Below, piece after piece: positions 1 to 11,290 of a stretch of 64,000 nucleotides of DNA. The translations under genes were made by a program, and so were the position numbers. Origin of the DNA: Trichoplax adhaerens (lineage: Eukaryota; Placozoa; Uniplacotomia; Trichoplacea; Trichoplacidae); the NCBI RefSeq assembly GCF_000150275.1, contig NW_002060964.1:571322-635321 (forward strand), read 5' to 3'. How positions within the stretch are numbered: the stretch's first letter is position 1; every line of letters starts with the position of its first letter. Under the pieces are notes generated by a model, which worked only from the letters and a program-made list of their open reading frames with translations, did not search any database and had not been told where the DNA came from.

Positions 1-319
1 CCAATACTAGAGGTTTTTCATGGATTATCAACAGAAAATCCTAGTATCCAGTTAGTTGATTAATACACCAAAAGCTGTTCGAGCAACATTTCAGGCTGTC
101 TTGTAATGGATAAACCTTTCTGTTAATCCTTGTGGTGCTTGTAAGGGTCCGTCGAGGGGTCCATAGCAAGGCATCTATCTACAGTAGGTCCTCCTTTCAT
201 CTAGCTCTACCACCTTACAGCCTTAATTAGAATTATCTAATTAATGAAATCTTGATTATCATAGAATAAGACTCATTAATTACAATTATCTAATAATTTA
301 ATGAATTCTTAATTATATT

Positions 320-383
320 ACAGTACAGTACAGTACTGTACTGTACAGTGTACACTATGTACAGTACTGTACTGTACTGTACT
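320..383. repeat. GTACAGTAC/GTACTGTAC palindromic cluster 1
   Basis: About 64 bases are made almost wholly of overlapping CAGTA, GTACTGTAC and GTACAGTAC units, so the run can pair with itself and form a cruciform or hairpin. Related clusters lie at about 597-641, 729-784 and 849-880, and a distant one at 51535-51580. Confidence 0.8.
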
Positions 384-728
384 AATCCATCATTCCTGAT
401 GGACAGTTGCTACAGCGAATGATCCTGTGGGTTTAAACCGTTTAGTACGTACAGCGTCATCCTCTTCTTAGAAATCAACACTAATGTTTTGCGACATTTT
501 GAGAACGAAATTCATCAAAATTGTTATGTGTGGAAAGAAGAAGCTCTCATAAACATGCCGTTATAAGAATTGATAGAGCAGAGCTAAGAAAAACTCTACA
601 GTATAGTTTAGTATTGTACTGTAGCGTACCGTACTGTAATGCAAGGTGATGATCGTCAGGTGACCTTTTGTTCGCTTCATTCTCATGCGAACTCAGTACT
701 GTAGACCTATCAGCGGGGTCCGGCAGGC

Positions 729-784
729 AGTGTACTGTACACTGTACTGTACAGTACAGTACAGTACTATACACTGTACAGTAA
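729..784. repeat. GTACAGTAC/GTACTGTAC palindromic cluster 2
   Basis: This is a second run of the same self-complementary GTACTGTAC/GTACAGTAC units. Smaller relatives flank it at 597-641 and 849-880. All lie within 700 bases upstream of the saposin gene start. Confidence 0.75.
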
Positions 785-1004
785 TACCGGACCGAATGAC
801 GTCACTATGAGTAGACTACAGTCCAGGCCCAGGAAAACCGACTGTTCGTACTGTGCACTGTACACTGTACGCTAGAATAGCAGTATTATACCAGTAGCGT
901 ACTGGTATTGTTCCGGATCGGATCGGTACCAATCTCACGTTCAGTGAAGACTGACGTCAAATCAACGGCGAGTCCATAACTCGGTAAATCAAAACAATTT
1001 GGCC

Positions 1005-4000
1005 ATGGCGTCCAAATTGGCAACTGTTTTCTTCCTTCTTTCCGGTAAGAAATAGTAAATGATCTAGCGATTAAATCGATTCAATGAAGCTCCACTCCTC
1101 TTCAGGGTGTTGTCTTGAAGTAGTCTGATCATTGATATGGGTGAAATAGTGAGGAGTGGAGCGGAGAAAAGGGGTCGAAAATGCTAACTGAGAATGGTAG
1201 AGTAGGCTTGTGTAGGCTGGACGACCTTTGTCATGGAGAAGTTGGAACAAATTTTGTAAAATCAATTGACTTGAGGATTGATCTTTTACCATAGTTTGTA
1301 GCGTAATCCACGCCAAGCACATCCTTGGTGGTCAATCATGTACTTGGGGCCCATCTTATTGGTGCCAATCGGCCAAGACAGCGGTCGAATGTGATGCCTT
1401 AGATCACTGTATGAAGAATGTTTGGAGTAAGAAATTGGTAAGCCAAAATTTAATCTTGTTTTGACTTGTTGTCCATTGCATGCAAGCATCGATCGCTTCT
1501 GATAAATCGAGGATAAACTACTTTTCATGCTATCCAATCATCTATATTGATACGCCAAAGAGTGTAGACTCTTCCACCAATCATCACTACAATAGAGTAC
1601 AATTTCTTTTCATCATCTGTGTCTTTTGATGGAATGACTCTCTACTCCATTCCTGACCATCGTTGTCAGTTCAGTTGGCTAATAAAATAGTTGACAGCGA
1701 GAAGAAATTAACCCCTGCCATCTTGGGTGTGAAATATCAATGTTGTGTATTCCTACTTGAATAGAAGATTGTATTAACTTCATTTTTCACGCCAGTAAAA
1801 GTACGAATTTGACTGTAGACAAGTTGAAACAGGACGCTCGTTATTCAATGTAGTTTGGACAACTTGCTATTGGACATGAGATTCGATGCTCGACATGTTT
1901 TGCCTTAGATCATGTTATTTCCTATTACCGTCAAGTTCCAAGTTTCAAGGATTATTTTCTCTACCACCCTACATCAAACTATGTGTCGCAAATTTCCTCT
2001 CAAATACAGCAACGACCAGTCTATTTTTCATTTGCTAGTGACTACTGTAGTCTTATTCTACCATATCGCACTCGTATTTTCATGCTAGTCAAATTAGGTC
2101 AATGCTTGCTTGAACATTTTCTGCTAAGTGTATACCAAAATAACATGAATAGAATGATGTATTACTTCATGCCTTAGCAATCAATGGGATGAATGGTGTT
2201 TGATTGCAACTATGAAACTCGTTTTCTTCTATTACTCGTAGAAAAGTAATGGTATAGAATGTGATCTATGCGAAAGTGCCGTGTCAAATTTTATTAAGCA
2301 TGCCAACTCCAGTGGAGCTCAGGTACACTTCATTTCGCACTTGCCTACCATTGGCCCACTTTTACTTAGCGCTAACCAAACGGATCCAACTCCGTTCTAA
2401 TTATTTACAGAAAGAAATTGCTCAGCTTCTCAATGGTCTTTGTACCGCCATCGGTGGCGAGGCTGAAAAAGGGGTATAAAATGTTGAATTATACTTTTAG
2501 CAGTATTATCCTTGCCGGAAAAGTCTAACTTGATCTTATCATTTTACAGTGCAAGACTTTTGCTACAAAGTATGTACCCCCTTTTATCCAATACGCACTG
2601 AAAATGCTTGTAAGTAGTAATCAGATATTGTTATCCATCCATAGTTTGAAATGGATGTTACGATGATGATAGTAACGAGTTGATCATACCAATGAATCTT
2701 TATAGAAACCAAAGCAACTGTGTACGTTAGTCAATTTATGCTCCGCTAGCAGTAGTGAGGGTCTAATCAATCTGCAGAACTTATTAGCTCCTGGTGCCAT
2801 CAGAAACATCTTAACCTCTGGTAAAATTGAGAGTATTTTAGCTCCGGGTGCTGTGAGAAACGTAAAAACTTCACCTGGCATTGAAAGCATTTTAGCTCCT
2901 GGTGCAGCGAGAAACGTAAAAAAACAACCTAGCATAGAAAGCATTTTAGCCCCTGGTGCTCAGAGAAACGTAAAAGTTCCAGCTAGCATTGAAAACATTT
3001 TAGCGCCTGGTGCTGTGAGAAATGTCAAACTTCCAGCAAAGACACAAGCTGCCAGTTCCGTAAGTATTAATAATTTACTGTTAATTGGACTTGCGCTTCA
3101 ATCCAGCACTTTATTGTATAGAACATTAAAATCGAATAGGAGCTATGTTGAATTGATCTTTTCACACATCTTATTCAGGATTCATTAGAATGCATTGCTT
3201 GCTCCGTTATCGTTAGTGAACTCGACTCTGCTTTGGGCAATAAAAACACCGAGGTACCCTACATGGAATCACTGTCTCTGTGTTCGAAATAACATTAAAA
3301 TAATACTTGCTAACACTATTTTATTCCTTTATACGTATCATGCAGAATAAGATTATCTCATATGCGGATAGCTTATGTAAATATCTTCCTGGTGATCTTA
3401 GTACAGAGGTATAGTACATTCCTATAATTCAACCATGTACGAAATAGCCATGGCAATTTTACCGTAGTCTAACAAGTTTCAATATGATAGTGTCAAAGCT
3501 ATATCAATCAGTTTGGACCACCAATCTTGCAAGCTTTGTTGCAATATTTGCCAGCGGATCAAGTCTGCGCTTACTACTTAAAGCTTTGCCCAAAATCTGT
3601 ACTTACTAATGATGGTAAGGAATTTTCAATTGAACCCTTATTGTAGTAGTAATCTACCTGCTTATGCACTAAATACTTTTCATTTGAACACTACTTATGG
3701 CTTCTGTAGACGTTCGTGTCCCAGCCCCTACACAACTTGTATCCGGCCTATGTGTTTTCTGTGAAACTGGAGTTACATATATTGAAGGCCTGCTCAAGAT
3801 TAACAAAACTGAGGTACTACTACCAAGTCCTTTATGCTGCGTCAATGATTAATTTGCTCTTCTAAGCACATTATTTCGCCTTATTGACTAAATTCCATTT
3901 TCGTTCCTTTAGACTGAAATCTACGACGCTTTAGTTAACTTGTGCACCGTTGTACCTACTGGAGTATTACGAACTGATGTATGTTGTAGAATTTGACTCG

Positions 4001-4482
4001 TTGATTAAAATAATATGTACGACTGTACGTCTCACTTGTAAATCAGACTAAACCATTGCATTTTCTGCTATTTCAGTGCGACAATTTCGTCGAAAAATAC
4101 GCAAAAGCTGCTATCAAATTGGTCAACTCAGACATTGCCCCATCTAGCGTTTGCAAGGTAATTCCGAAGGAAATCTGTACTGCGAGTAATATTCTGCATG
4201 CTATACCATTGATTAACCTTATTTTGCAATGATAACTATGGATATAGTTGCTTGGTATTTGTAACAGCTCTGAAATGGCAACCAAAAAATTAAATGTATG
4301 TCGCATGGGTCCTAAATTTTGGTGCGGAACCAAAACTGCGGCAGTTTATTGCAAGGTAATTTATTTTACAAACTTGTTTGATGATCAATAACTGCACGAT
4401 GAAATTCGCTAAGAGATGACTAACATTGGATTTCTTTTTTCAATTTAAATCACAGAAACAACGTCAATGCGGTAAATCTTGA
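1005..4482 (+). CDS. secreted prosaposin-like protein: signal peptide, three SapB domains, tandem linker repeat, SapA tail
   Basis: Exons: 1005-1044, 2258-2322, 2411-2473, 2550-2609, 2706-3059, 3179-3253, 3346-3408, 3491-3614, 3710-3813, 3913-3978, 4077-4157, 4248-4355, 4456-4482. All splice phases agree and give 409 residues. Exon 1 encodes a signal peptide (MASKLATVFFLL). Three saposin-B domains follow, each with the six-cysteine pattern opening with CxxC (CDLC, CIAC, CVFC) and the usual exon break after the first helix. Between the first and second SapB, one exon carries an 18-residue tandem repeat (see its own entry). The C-terminus has the SapA signature GPKFWC followed by further cysteines. 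Saposins are secreted or lysosomal lipid-binding proteins; SapA tails typically mark precursors that are proteolytically processed. Lipid binding or pore formation in digestion or defence is inference. The first intron (1.2 kb) contains no convincing exon. Confidence 0.85.
2748..3036 (+). repeat. in-frame 54-bp tandem repeat encoding IESILAPGAxRNVK units
   Basis: Inside saposin exon 5 the motif (I/L)xxxLAPGA(I/V/A/Q)RN(V/I) occurs five times. The last four copies are spaced exactly 18 codons apart, with the core IESILAPGA and RNVK nearly invariant and a variable four-residue spacer (TSPG, KQPS, VPAS, LPAK). The unit lies in the linker after the first SapB domain, where saposin precursors are normally cleaved, so it may be a spacer or a set of released peptides. 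That function is inference. Confidence 0.9.
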
Positions 4483-4842
4483 TTTAGCTTTTAAAGCCTG
4501 TTGTACCTAGATTATACTGTACTTCATTAATATCTTGTTAATCTATTTTTAAGTAATTTTGATTGTTTCTTGCCGGATATTGTAAGAAATTGTAGCGTGT
4601 TATTGTGATAATTCTATTTGCAAGAAATAAGTTTCACGTACTGTATTTACACCTAAACGTTAAACAACTTATGTATGGTATTCTTACTTTTAGTTTTATA
4701 TGCGTATGTTAACCACACAAGTATTTCGTATTATTCACAATAGCTCGCGTTCGATAACTGAAGTAATGCTTAGGTCATGATTCTAATTCCTTCGTTCAAT
4801 TCTCATACTGTACCTTCATGTAAAGTGTTTAGAAATGATTAC

Positions 4843-4848
4843 AATAAA
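4843..4848 (+). promoter_or_regulatory. candidate poly(A) signal, saposin gene
   Basis: An AATAAA hexamer lies about 360 bases past the TGA at 4482 and before the second SapB-SapA cassette. If used, it would end the first transcript ahead of that cassette. It is a six-base motif in AT-rich DNA, so chance occurrence is possible. Confidence 0.35.
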
Positions 4849-4996
4849 AAATTCCTGAAGAAAATCGCACGGACATGCGCTTTAATAGCATAATCTTTCT
4901 TAGAACAATATCACTAAATTGGCATTTTGGCTAACTTTTTACTCGATAATGCATCTGTCTGCTGATAAAATTCCTTTTACCACTTTTTCTATCTAG

Positions 4997-5802
4997 CATC
5001 AACAACATTAACTGCCAGTACGTCCGTGCATACCGCTTTCGAGGCCACCGAAGTGTGTAGTTTCTGTGAAACTATTGTAGACTATGTCGAGGGCCTTATC
5101 AAAATTAATCAAACAGAGGTAAAAGATCTCAGCTTTTAACATTAAAATGCAACATTTACAGAATAGACTTGATGCTAAAATTGTTTAATCTTTGAATTTA
5201 AATTAGAATACGATCTACAACGATTTGGCCACTTTGTGCTATATCTTTCCATCTGGAAGCATGAGAACTGATGTACGTATATCTTATTGTAAAGATACGG
5301 CTCAAGCAATAGATTTCGTTATTTTATCTAATCATGCAGGTTTTTTAACTTTTATGAACTGGGTTCCGAATAGTGTGTCAGTTTTGTGGATAAATACACA
5401 AAGTCTGTTTTCCAATTGGTTAACTCTTCCGTTAAGCCTTCCAGCGTATGCAAGGTATGTATTATTACGTTTCTAAGTGTTTTTTCATCTGATTGTGATT
5501 TTGATAATGCATGACTATGTGCTATTATTGTATAAGCTGCTTGGAGCTTGTAGTAGTAGCCAGGTTGCTGTACGAAAAATGAATTTGTGTCTTCTCGGCT
5601 CCGAATTCTGGTGTCGTAATAAAGTGGCTGCGAGTCAATGCAAGGTGATTGTTGTTGCATGGTTTAGTCATAAAGTTGAATAAGGAGTGTGTTATTGATT
5701 TTGAGTCTTAAGGTGATTAATTAAATATTTATTCATTAGCCTCAAATAAACCGTATAATATCTCTTTTCGTTTCACAGAGACGAAGTTATTGCCGCCTAT
5801 AA
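4997..5802 (+). CDS. second SapB-SapA cassette: alternative 3' end of the saposin gene or truncated tandem paralogue
   Basis: Exons: 4997-5118, 5207-5272, 5374-5454, 5537-5644, 5779-5802 (stop TAA). They mirror the last five exons of the upstream saposin gene in number, phase and nearly in length: internal exons of 66, 81 and 108 nt are identical in size. The product is one SapB domain (CSFC opening, the glycosylation site NQT, the third-exon opening CVSF) and a SapA-like tail (GSEFWC) ending RRSYCRL. The first exon enters in phase 1, exactly as exon 9 at 3710 does, so it could splice from the upstream exon ending at 3614. I find no convincing signal-peptide exon of its own between 4483 and 4996. 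It is therefore either a set of mutually exclusive terminal exons or a duplicate that lost its 5' part. Confidence 0.7.
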
Positions 5803-7099
5803 TGCTTTGGATCAGGTTGTAATTAGCAATGAATAATTCGCTAATTTAGGACTTACTCAGTAACTTAGAAAACTAATGATAAGCTAATATCTAAGTTAAT
5901 AACTGATATACTCATTTGAAGAATTTTGAATTATAGTTTACTACAGTTGCATAGCTGATAAATAGGTCAATGTTAGGATTTATTGATTTGAATCTGTTAT
6001 TCTGTTATTGACATAAATATGATGATAGTCGACTTTTGCACTAATCTAGATAATGCATAGACATGAAGATGGCGTAGTTATGACTTGTTTTGACTACTAT
6101 TTCGAAATATCGGTTAGCGTGTCATGGACTAGCGTTAGGTTTTTGAAAGTATATTGTAGACACGCAAAGCAATAAATTTTGTTCATTTATATGTATATAT
6201 ATTGCTGTGTTTGTGTTGGACAAGCTTTAGTACCTTCTATCTATCTTTTATACGAATGTCCAATTTTAAGATGAGGTAGTCATGTAAGTAGGTAAAGCTG
6301 CAGCAATGATGAATTGCCGAGGGATACAATACCGAATTTCTTCAATACTTATAATTCATTGGTTGAGATTATGACGCGCGTCGGATTCTATGTGTGAGGG
6401 TTATATAATCAATAAGTACACCATTCTAAACGATGTTACTCAACTGATTAACAGCGTGTCTTACCTAAATCATGGCACAAACCATCCCTATATCCTGTAT
6501 TTTAGTGCCCTAGTTAGGCGCAGACAGACAAAAGCTATTTCAAATATAATCTGAACAGACTAGGTGTACTGCTTTGTGAAACGTCAAGTTGTGTAATCAT
6601 ATAAGAACTGACGCAAAAGTCAATCAATATTCAGCATCCTCAATTATAAGTATAGCTGCATAATTTTAAACAGTGAAGGCAAAATGATGATCATTTCAGG
6701 CTTGAAAAGTTATGTGGTCCAAATTAGTGTAATGACTACTAGTTAATCCTATGCTAAAGTATTTCTGTAACATTAATTGATAAGAATAGTTACCAACGTC
6801 AGTACAGAAGAGAAGGATTTCTATTAGTAAAGAGACCTCATCTTAATTGTGTTAACGTCAGCAACCTTATCTAATAAGATAATCACTAATGTATAATATG
6901 CAATGTGTACTACGAATCACTAATGCATAAGATCGTTGTATATAAGCCAAGTTTTTACTTATTATAGTCTAGTTCCTCTATCTCTGGTCTTGACACTGAT
7001 CTCCCAACAAACGTAATAAAATAGCCTATTATTATCTAACAACGTTTAAATTACTGTGAATTTTATTACAATTCCATAATGGAAGTTCCCTACACTCAC
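5803..7099. other. gene-free stretch
   Basis: No open frame with coding character, splice structure or recognisable motif is visible. It starts as the presumed 3' UTR of the second saposin cassette. Confidence 0.5.
6171..6176 (+). promoter_or_regulatory. candidate poly(A) signal after the second saposin cassette
   Basis: An AATAAA lies about 370 bases downstream of the TAA at 5802, a spacing like that of the candidate after the first saposin copy. No other support is visible. Confidence 0.3.
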
Positions 7100-8350
7100 A
7101 GAATATTGCAACAGTGCTTCAAATCTCCAGCCTAATTTTGATTGGTATTGGGTGCTATTTACGATAACTTTTAATAACTTATTTGCAATTAGAAAATAAA
7201 ATGTGCACTATTAGTATTCGTCGATTAGATCTATCATTCTGAATAGGTTGGGGGAAGTTAATGCATTGTGAGATATTCTCCTATATCAGATTGTAATCTC
7301 GCACAAATTGGAGAATGAAATGGGTTTTTCTAAGGCTATGACCTGATTTTGATTGCTTATAGCTTGATATTAAATTGAAATTTATAATGGCTTATTTACA
7401 ACTGAGAAATGTATATATATATGTATACTTTAACTTGTATCGACCACATCTGCAATTTGTATAGGTCAGAGTAGTCAATAATAAGTCGGGGAACTGTAAC
7501 AGCTTCAGCTAATTACAGTAGGCTTAAGAACCCATTCACCAAAGGAATGAAATGAGTTGCTCTAATCCTACAATCTAATTTGGATTGGTCTTACTTAAAA
7601 ATACATAATGCTTTTTCAATAACTCGTTTGTAATTAGAAAACGTGAACCTTACCGTGCATCAACTAGATCTGTAATCCTGTATAGGTCAAATTAGTTATA
7701 CACTAGAGGTGCAGTCCAATATCAGACTACAATCTTACATGAGTTGGGACTGAAATGAGTTGCTCTAGCACTATAATCTAATTTGGATTGATCCCATTTA
7801 ATACTGAATAATACACTTTAATAACTTATTTACAATTAGAAAATATGTACCTTAGCGTGTGTCGACCAGATCTGTCATTCGGTATGAATCAGAGAAGTTA
7901 ATAAATTGTGAGACATAGTCCAATATCTATATTATGAGCTTGTATAAAAGGGAATGAAATGAATTTTTTTAAACCTATACCCTAATTTTAGGGTTAGGGT
8001 TAGGGCTTTGAGTTGTAATTCCTTGATAATTTAATATAAATTTCGAATAATTTGCATTTTAGCGTTCATCACGATGCTAGATTTCTAATTCTGTACAGGC
8101 CAGATTAGTTGATAAATTTTGAGATACAAACCGGTATCAGACTACAATCTCCCATGAGTTGGAAAAGAAATAAGTTGCTCTAATACTATAACCTAATCTT
8201 GAATATAAGGTTTCAATAAATTGTTTACAATTAGAAAAAATGGGTCGATTTTAGCTTAAATCGTCTAGTGTTGTTATTCTGTATAGGCCAAGAAAGTTGA
8301 TAAGCTGTGAGATGTGGTCCAATATCCGATGATTATGTTGTATAAATCGG
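7100..8350. repeat. degenerate tandem repeat, unit about 200-240 bp, roughly six copies
   Basis: Phrases recur in the same order: an AATCTAATTTGGATTGG-like block, CAATTAGAAAA (for example 7190, 7635, 7840, 8230), a GTATAGGTCA-like block (7460, 7682, 8285) and TCAGACTACAATCT followed by ATGAGTTGG. The copies have diverged and carry indels. No coding potential is seen. This looks like an old minisatellite-like array. Confidence 0.7.
7988..8005 (+). repeat. interstitial telomere-like run (TTAGGG)x3
   Basis: Three perfect TTAGGG units lie inside one copy of the 200-240-bp repeat. TTAGGG is the common animal telomere unit. The run is far too short and internal to be a chromosome end here. Confidence 0.75.
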
Positions 8351-9359
8351 AAAAATAAAATGATTGGCATCTTATCTGTCGTGAATTACTATATGATTAT
8401 ATGCCTGATCAAATGATTTGATCACCCAAAGATATATCCGTAACATTAAAAAAAGTGACCATCTCATGAAATTTGGTTTAACTGTAAAGCAAAGTATAGC
8501 AAAACCCTTTAGATGCGAAAGGGTATTTCTGATTATACAAGCACAGTACATTATAATTATTCAACTCTAAATTATGTTTTCTATTAAAAATTAATAGTCA
8601 TCTACCTTGTCAAGTGAATTTTAATGACCTGGATGTACTCAAACAAGAAGTAAAAATTACTGTCTTTTAGAATTTTGTCTAATTGCAAATTTAAGTTTGA
8701 CTCATCACTTTAAATACAAGTACAAGGAGACATTCCATAGTGCTACATAAATTTCACAGTGAATAATGATCAATCAACTTTAGATTTTGTCTCATGAGAG
8801 ATCAACAGCTGATGCTTTCATCACCAAAATATTTTATGGTATACATATATAGATCAATATCATATTTCAATTTAGCAAGAGAGTCTGCACCTACAGCGAT
8901 ATTTTTCTTATTCTGCATAATTGGTAAACTAAGAGGAAGAAACAAAGTCCTACTGGAGTTGTTTTGCATATATACTAAAACAAAAAATTCATTGTTTTAA
9001 TCCTGCTATAATCATAATAAAACAAGATTTTGTTTTACTTATTTGACCTTGTGTTAACAGCATGAGATTTAAAAGCTAAATCTCTTATTTCATGTTCATC
9101 TTGCTAAGCTCAAATTGGCAGCTGAGAAAAATAAAGGGTATCTTTCTTTTCCATATATTGTATCTTGTAAGATAGAATTCATATAATAAAACAGCTAGTC
9201 TATCAAATTCCTAGGAGAACTGTTTAACTGTGTAGCTACGTGATATCAACTTGTTGATAGCTATAAATAACATGTTTATGCATAGAGTGCACAAAATAGG
9301 AACCATTTGTCAACAGCTTACCAAGAATTGATAAGTAAATCAATCCATTGAATCAATAA
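8351..9359. other. gene-free stretch
   Basis: AT-rich sequence without a supportable exon. A 68-codon open frame at 8794-9000 has no domain or splice support and was rejected. Confidence 0.5.
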
Positions 9360-10540
9360 AGCTATTCTCTATCTAATTTATATCTAGCGGCAGTTCTCTC
9401 TTTAAAATATCCATTTTTATTCGATACAGAAACGGCTATAGTCTAATTGCTAGAGTAAATTACTCTTTCTTCTTTAGCCCTTAATAAAATATTGTTGACA
9501 TGACCAGTAATTTAATCTATACAATATAATGCCATCCTTTATCCAATTTATTTCTACCCAGTGCTCCCTCTTCAAACTATCTACAGTACTGATATTCCAA
9601 ATATAAATAGCCCAGCATGATCGTTAAAATAAGTCAGTATTTCTTCTTCAGCTCTTGATAAAATATTAATGACATGACTAGTAATTTAATCCGTAAAGCC
9701 ATCTATCGCCTATCCAGCCTATTTCTACCTGTAGTTCTCTCTCCAAAATATCCGCTGATGGTTAAACATATGCCTCTTTTTTCCGCCCTTGATGAGATAT
9801 TGCTGATGTGACCGGTAATTTGATTCCTTTCCTATCAAATCTATTCTACCCAATGTCCTCTCTTCAAAATATTTATTCGATATTCAAAGCATTCATATTT
9901 ACAATATCATCGCTAGAATAGATTACTCTTTCTTCTTCGGCCCTTGATGAAATATTATTGATATAACCAATAACGTAATCTATAGGCCAGTAATAATTTC
10001 AACTAATTACAGTAGTTATGTATTAGGAAAATACAAAGATAGTACAGTATATAGGGTTAAAAACCTATATACTACAAGATCCATTCACCCATCTAATTTA
10101 TTTTTATCAAGCTTCATCTCTTCAAATATTCATTTGATATTCATAACATACAGTAAACAGCCTCAGGATGATCGTGAGTGTAAATCGCTCTTTCTTCTAC
10201 GGCCCTTGGTGAACTATTGCTGATTTGACCAGTAATTCAATCCGTCCCCCTGAGTAATTTATTTCTACTAGGAGCCCTCTCATTAAAATATCCATTGATA
10301 TTCAAAATATAAACAGCCACAGCATGATCATTAAAGTAATTCGCTCTTCCTCCTACGACCTCGATGAAATATTGCTGATATAGTTAGTAATTTAATCCAT
10401 ACACCTAATTAATTTAATTTTACCCGGAGTCCTGGTTTTTAAAATATCCATTGATATTCAAACTCAAGCAGCTATAGCATAGTTGTTCCAGTTCATTGCT
10501 CTCCCTTCTACCTCCTTGATGAAGTACTACTGCTCTAAAA
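9360..10540. repeat. degenerate tandem repeat, unit about 130-260 bp, seven or more copies
   Basis: A block like CCCTTGATGAAATATTGCTGA, followed by a GACCAGTAATTTAATC-like block, a TATTTCTACC-like block, CTCTCTTCAAAATATCCA and TTGATATTCAAA, recurs near 9480, 9655, 9785, 9945, 10205, 10362 and 10516. Spacing is irregular. No coding signal is seen. Confidence 0.7.
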
Positions 10541-10990
10541 CAGATTTCCTTGATGATATTGTATGATTTATGAATAATGCTAAAAGTTTAGTCTATCCGT
10601 TCTACTTTTAAACACAAATATTTCTACCTAGAAATGAATTTTGGCGTACTCCAGTATACTACTGCAGCGATCGCTGATTAATAGAGCATGGACATACTAT
10701 CATGTGGCATATATTAGCTTGATTAATCTACCTGTCTATCACTCCTTCTTCCGCCCTCCTTGATGAACTATTACTACCTCTAAATAAACTTCTTTATGAT
10801 ACTGTATAATCCATGAATAGAGCTAAAGGCTTAGATCTATCCACTCGACTTAGAACATGAGTTTTTCTTTCTAGAAACAAATTTTAGCGTACTACAGTAT
10901 GTTACTGTAGTGATAGTTGATGGATATAGTATGAATATACTGTCAAGTGGTCTACATTAGCCTGCCCAATCTGTCAATCTATATGTTAAT
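10541..10990. repeat. two-copy repeat, unit about 240 bp
   Basis: The order TTGATGATATTGTATGATTT, GAATAATGCTAAAAG, a TCTAGAAA-like block, GCGTACTCCAGTATACTACTG and CATACTATCATGTGG is repeated once in diverged form about 240 bases further on. It shares its CCTTGATGAA element with the preceding array. Confidence 0.6.
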
Positions 10991-11129
10991 TTTTCATAGC
11001 CGCAGTTGGGAATATTCTTGTGGCAATAATCCATCTTTTATTTCTATATCCCATACCCACTTGCTACTAGCATGGCCTATCAAAGTTCATGTTGGTAAAA
11101 ACTTTTTCCTGATGATGTCATCGTAGCAA

Positions 11130-11290
11130 ATAAAACTTTAGGCCCCAGCTACGCGTAAAATTCATTATTAATATCAAGAAGTAAGGCGTAATGATTAAAA
11201 GCCTTGATCATTTGGATCATTTTTGATCAGTTTAAATTTTAGGCCCCAGCTACGCGTATAATTCACCATTGATAACAGCAAGTAAAGTAG
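11130..11290. repeat. direct repeat containing TTAGGCCCCAGCTACGCGTA
   Basis: A block of about 75 bases occurs twice, about 105 bases apart, with an identical 20-base core at about 11133 and 11238. The GC-rich core stands out in AT-rich DNA. Confidence 0.7.

Larger units (their letters stand above)
1..1004. other. gene-free left flank with GTAC-type palindromic repeats
   Basis: I see no supportable coding exon upstream of the saposin gene start at 1005. The segment is dominated by clusters of short self-complementary GTACTGTAC/GTACAGTAC units, entered separately. The last 100 bases before 1005 presumably hold the saposin promoter, but I recognise no specific element. Confidence 0.5.

Noticed and set aside
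7988-8005. Chromosome end
   Set aside because: Only three telomere units, internal to a repeat, with genes on both sides.
8794-9000. 68-codon plus-strand open frame
   Set aside because: No domain, splice context or codon character; it lies in repeat-rich intergenic DNA.
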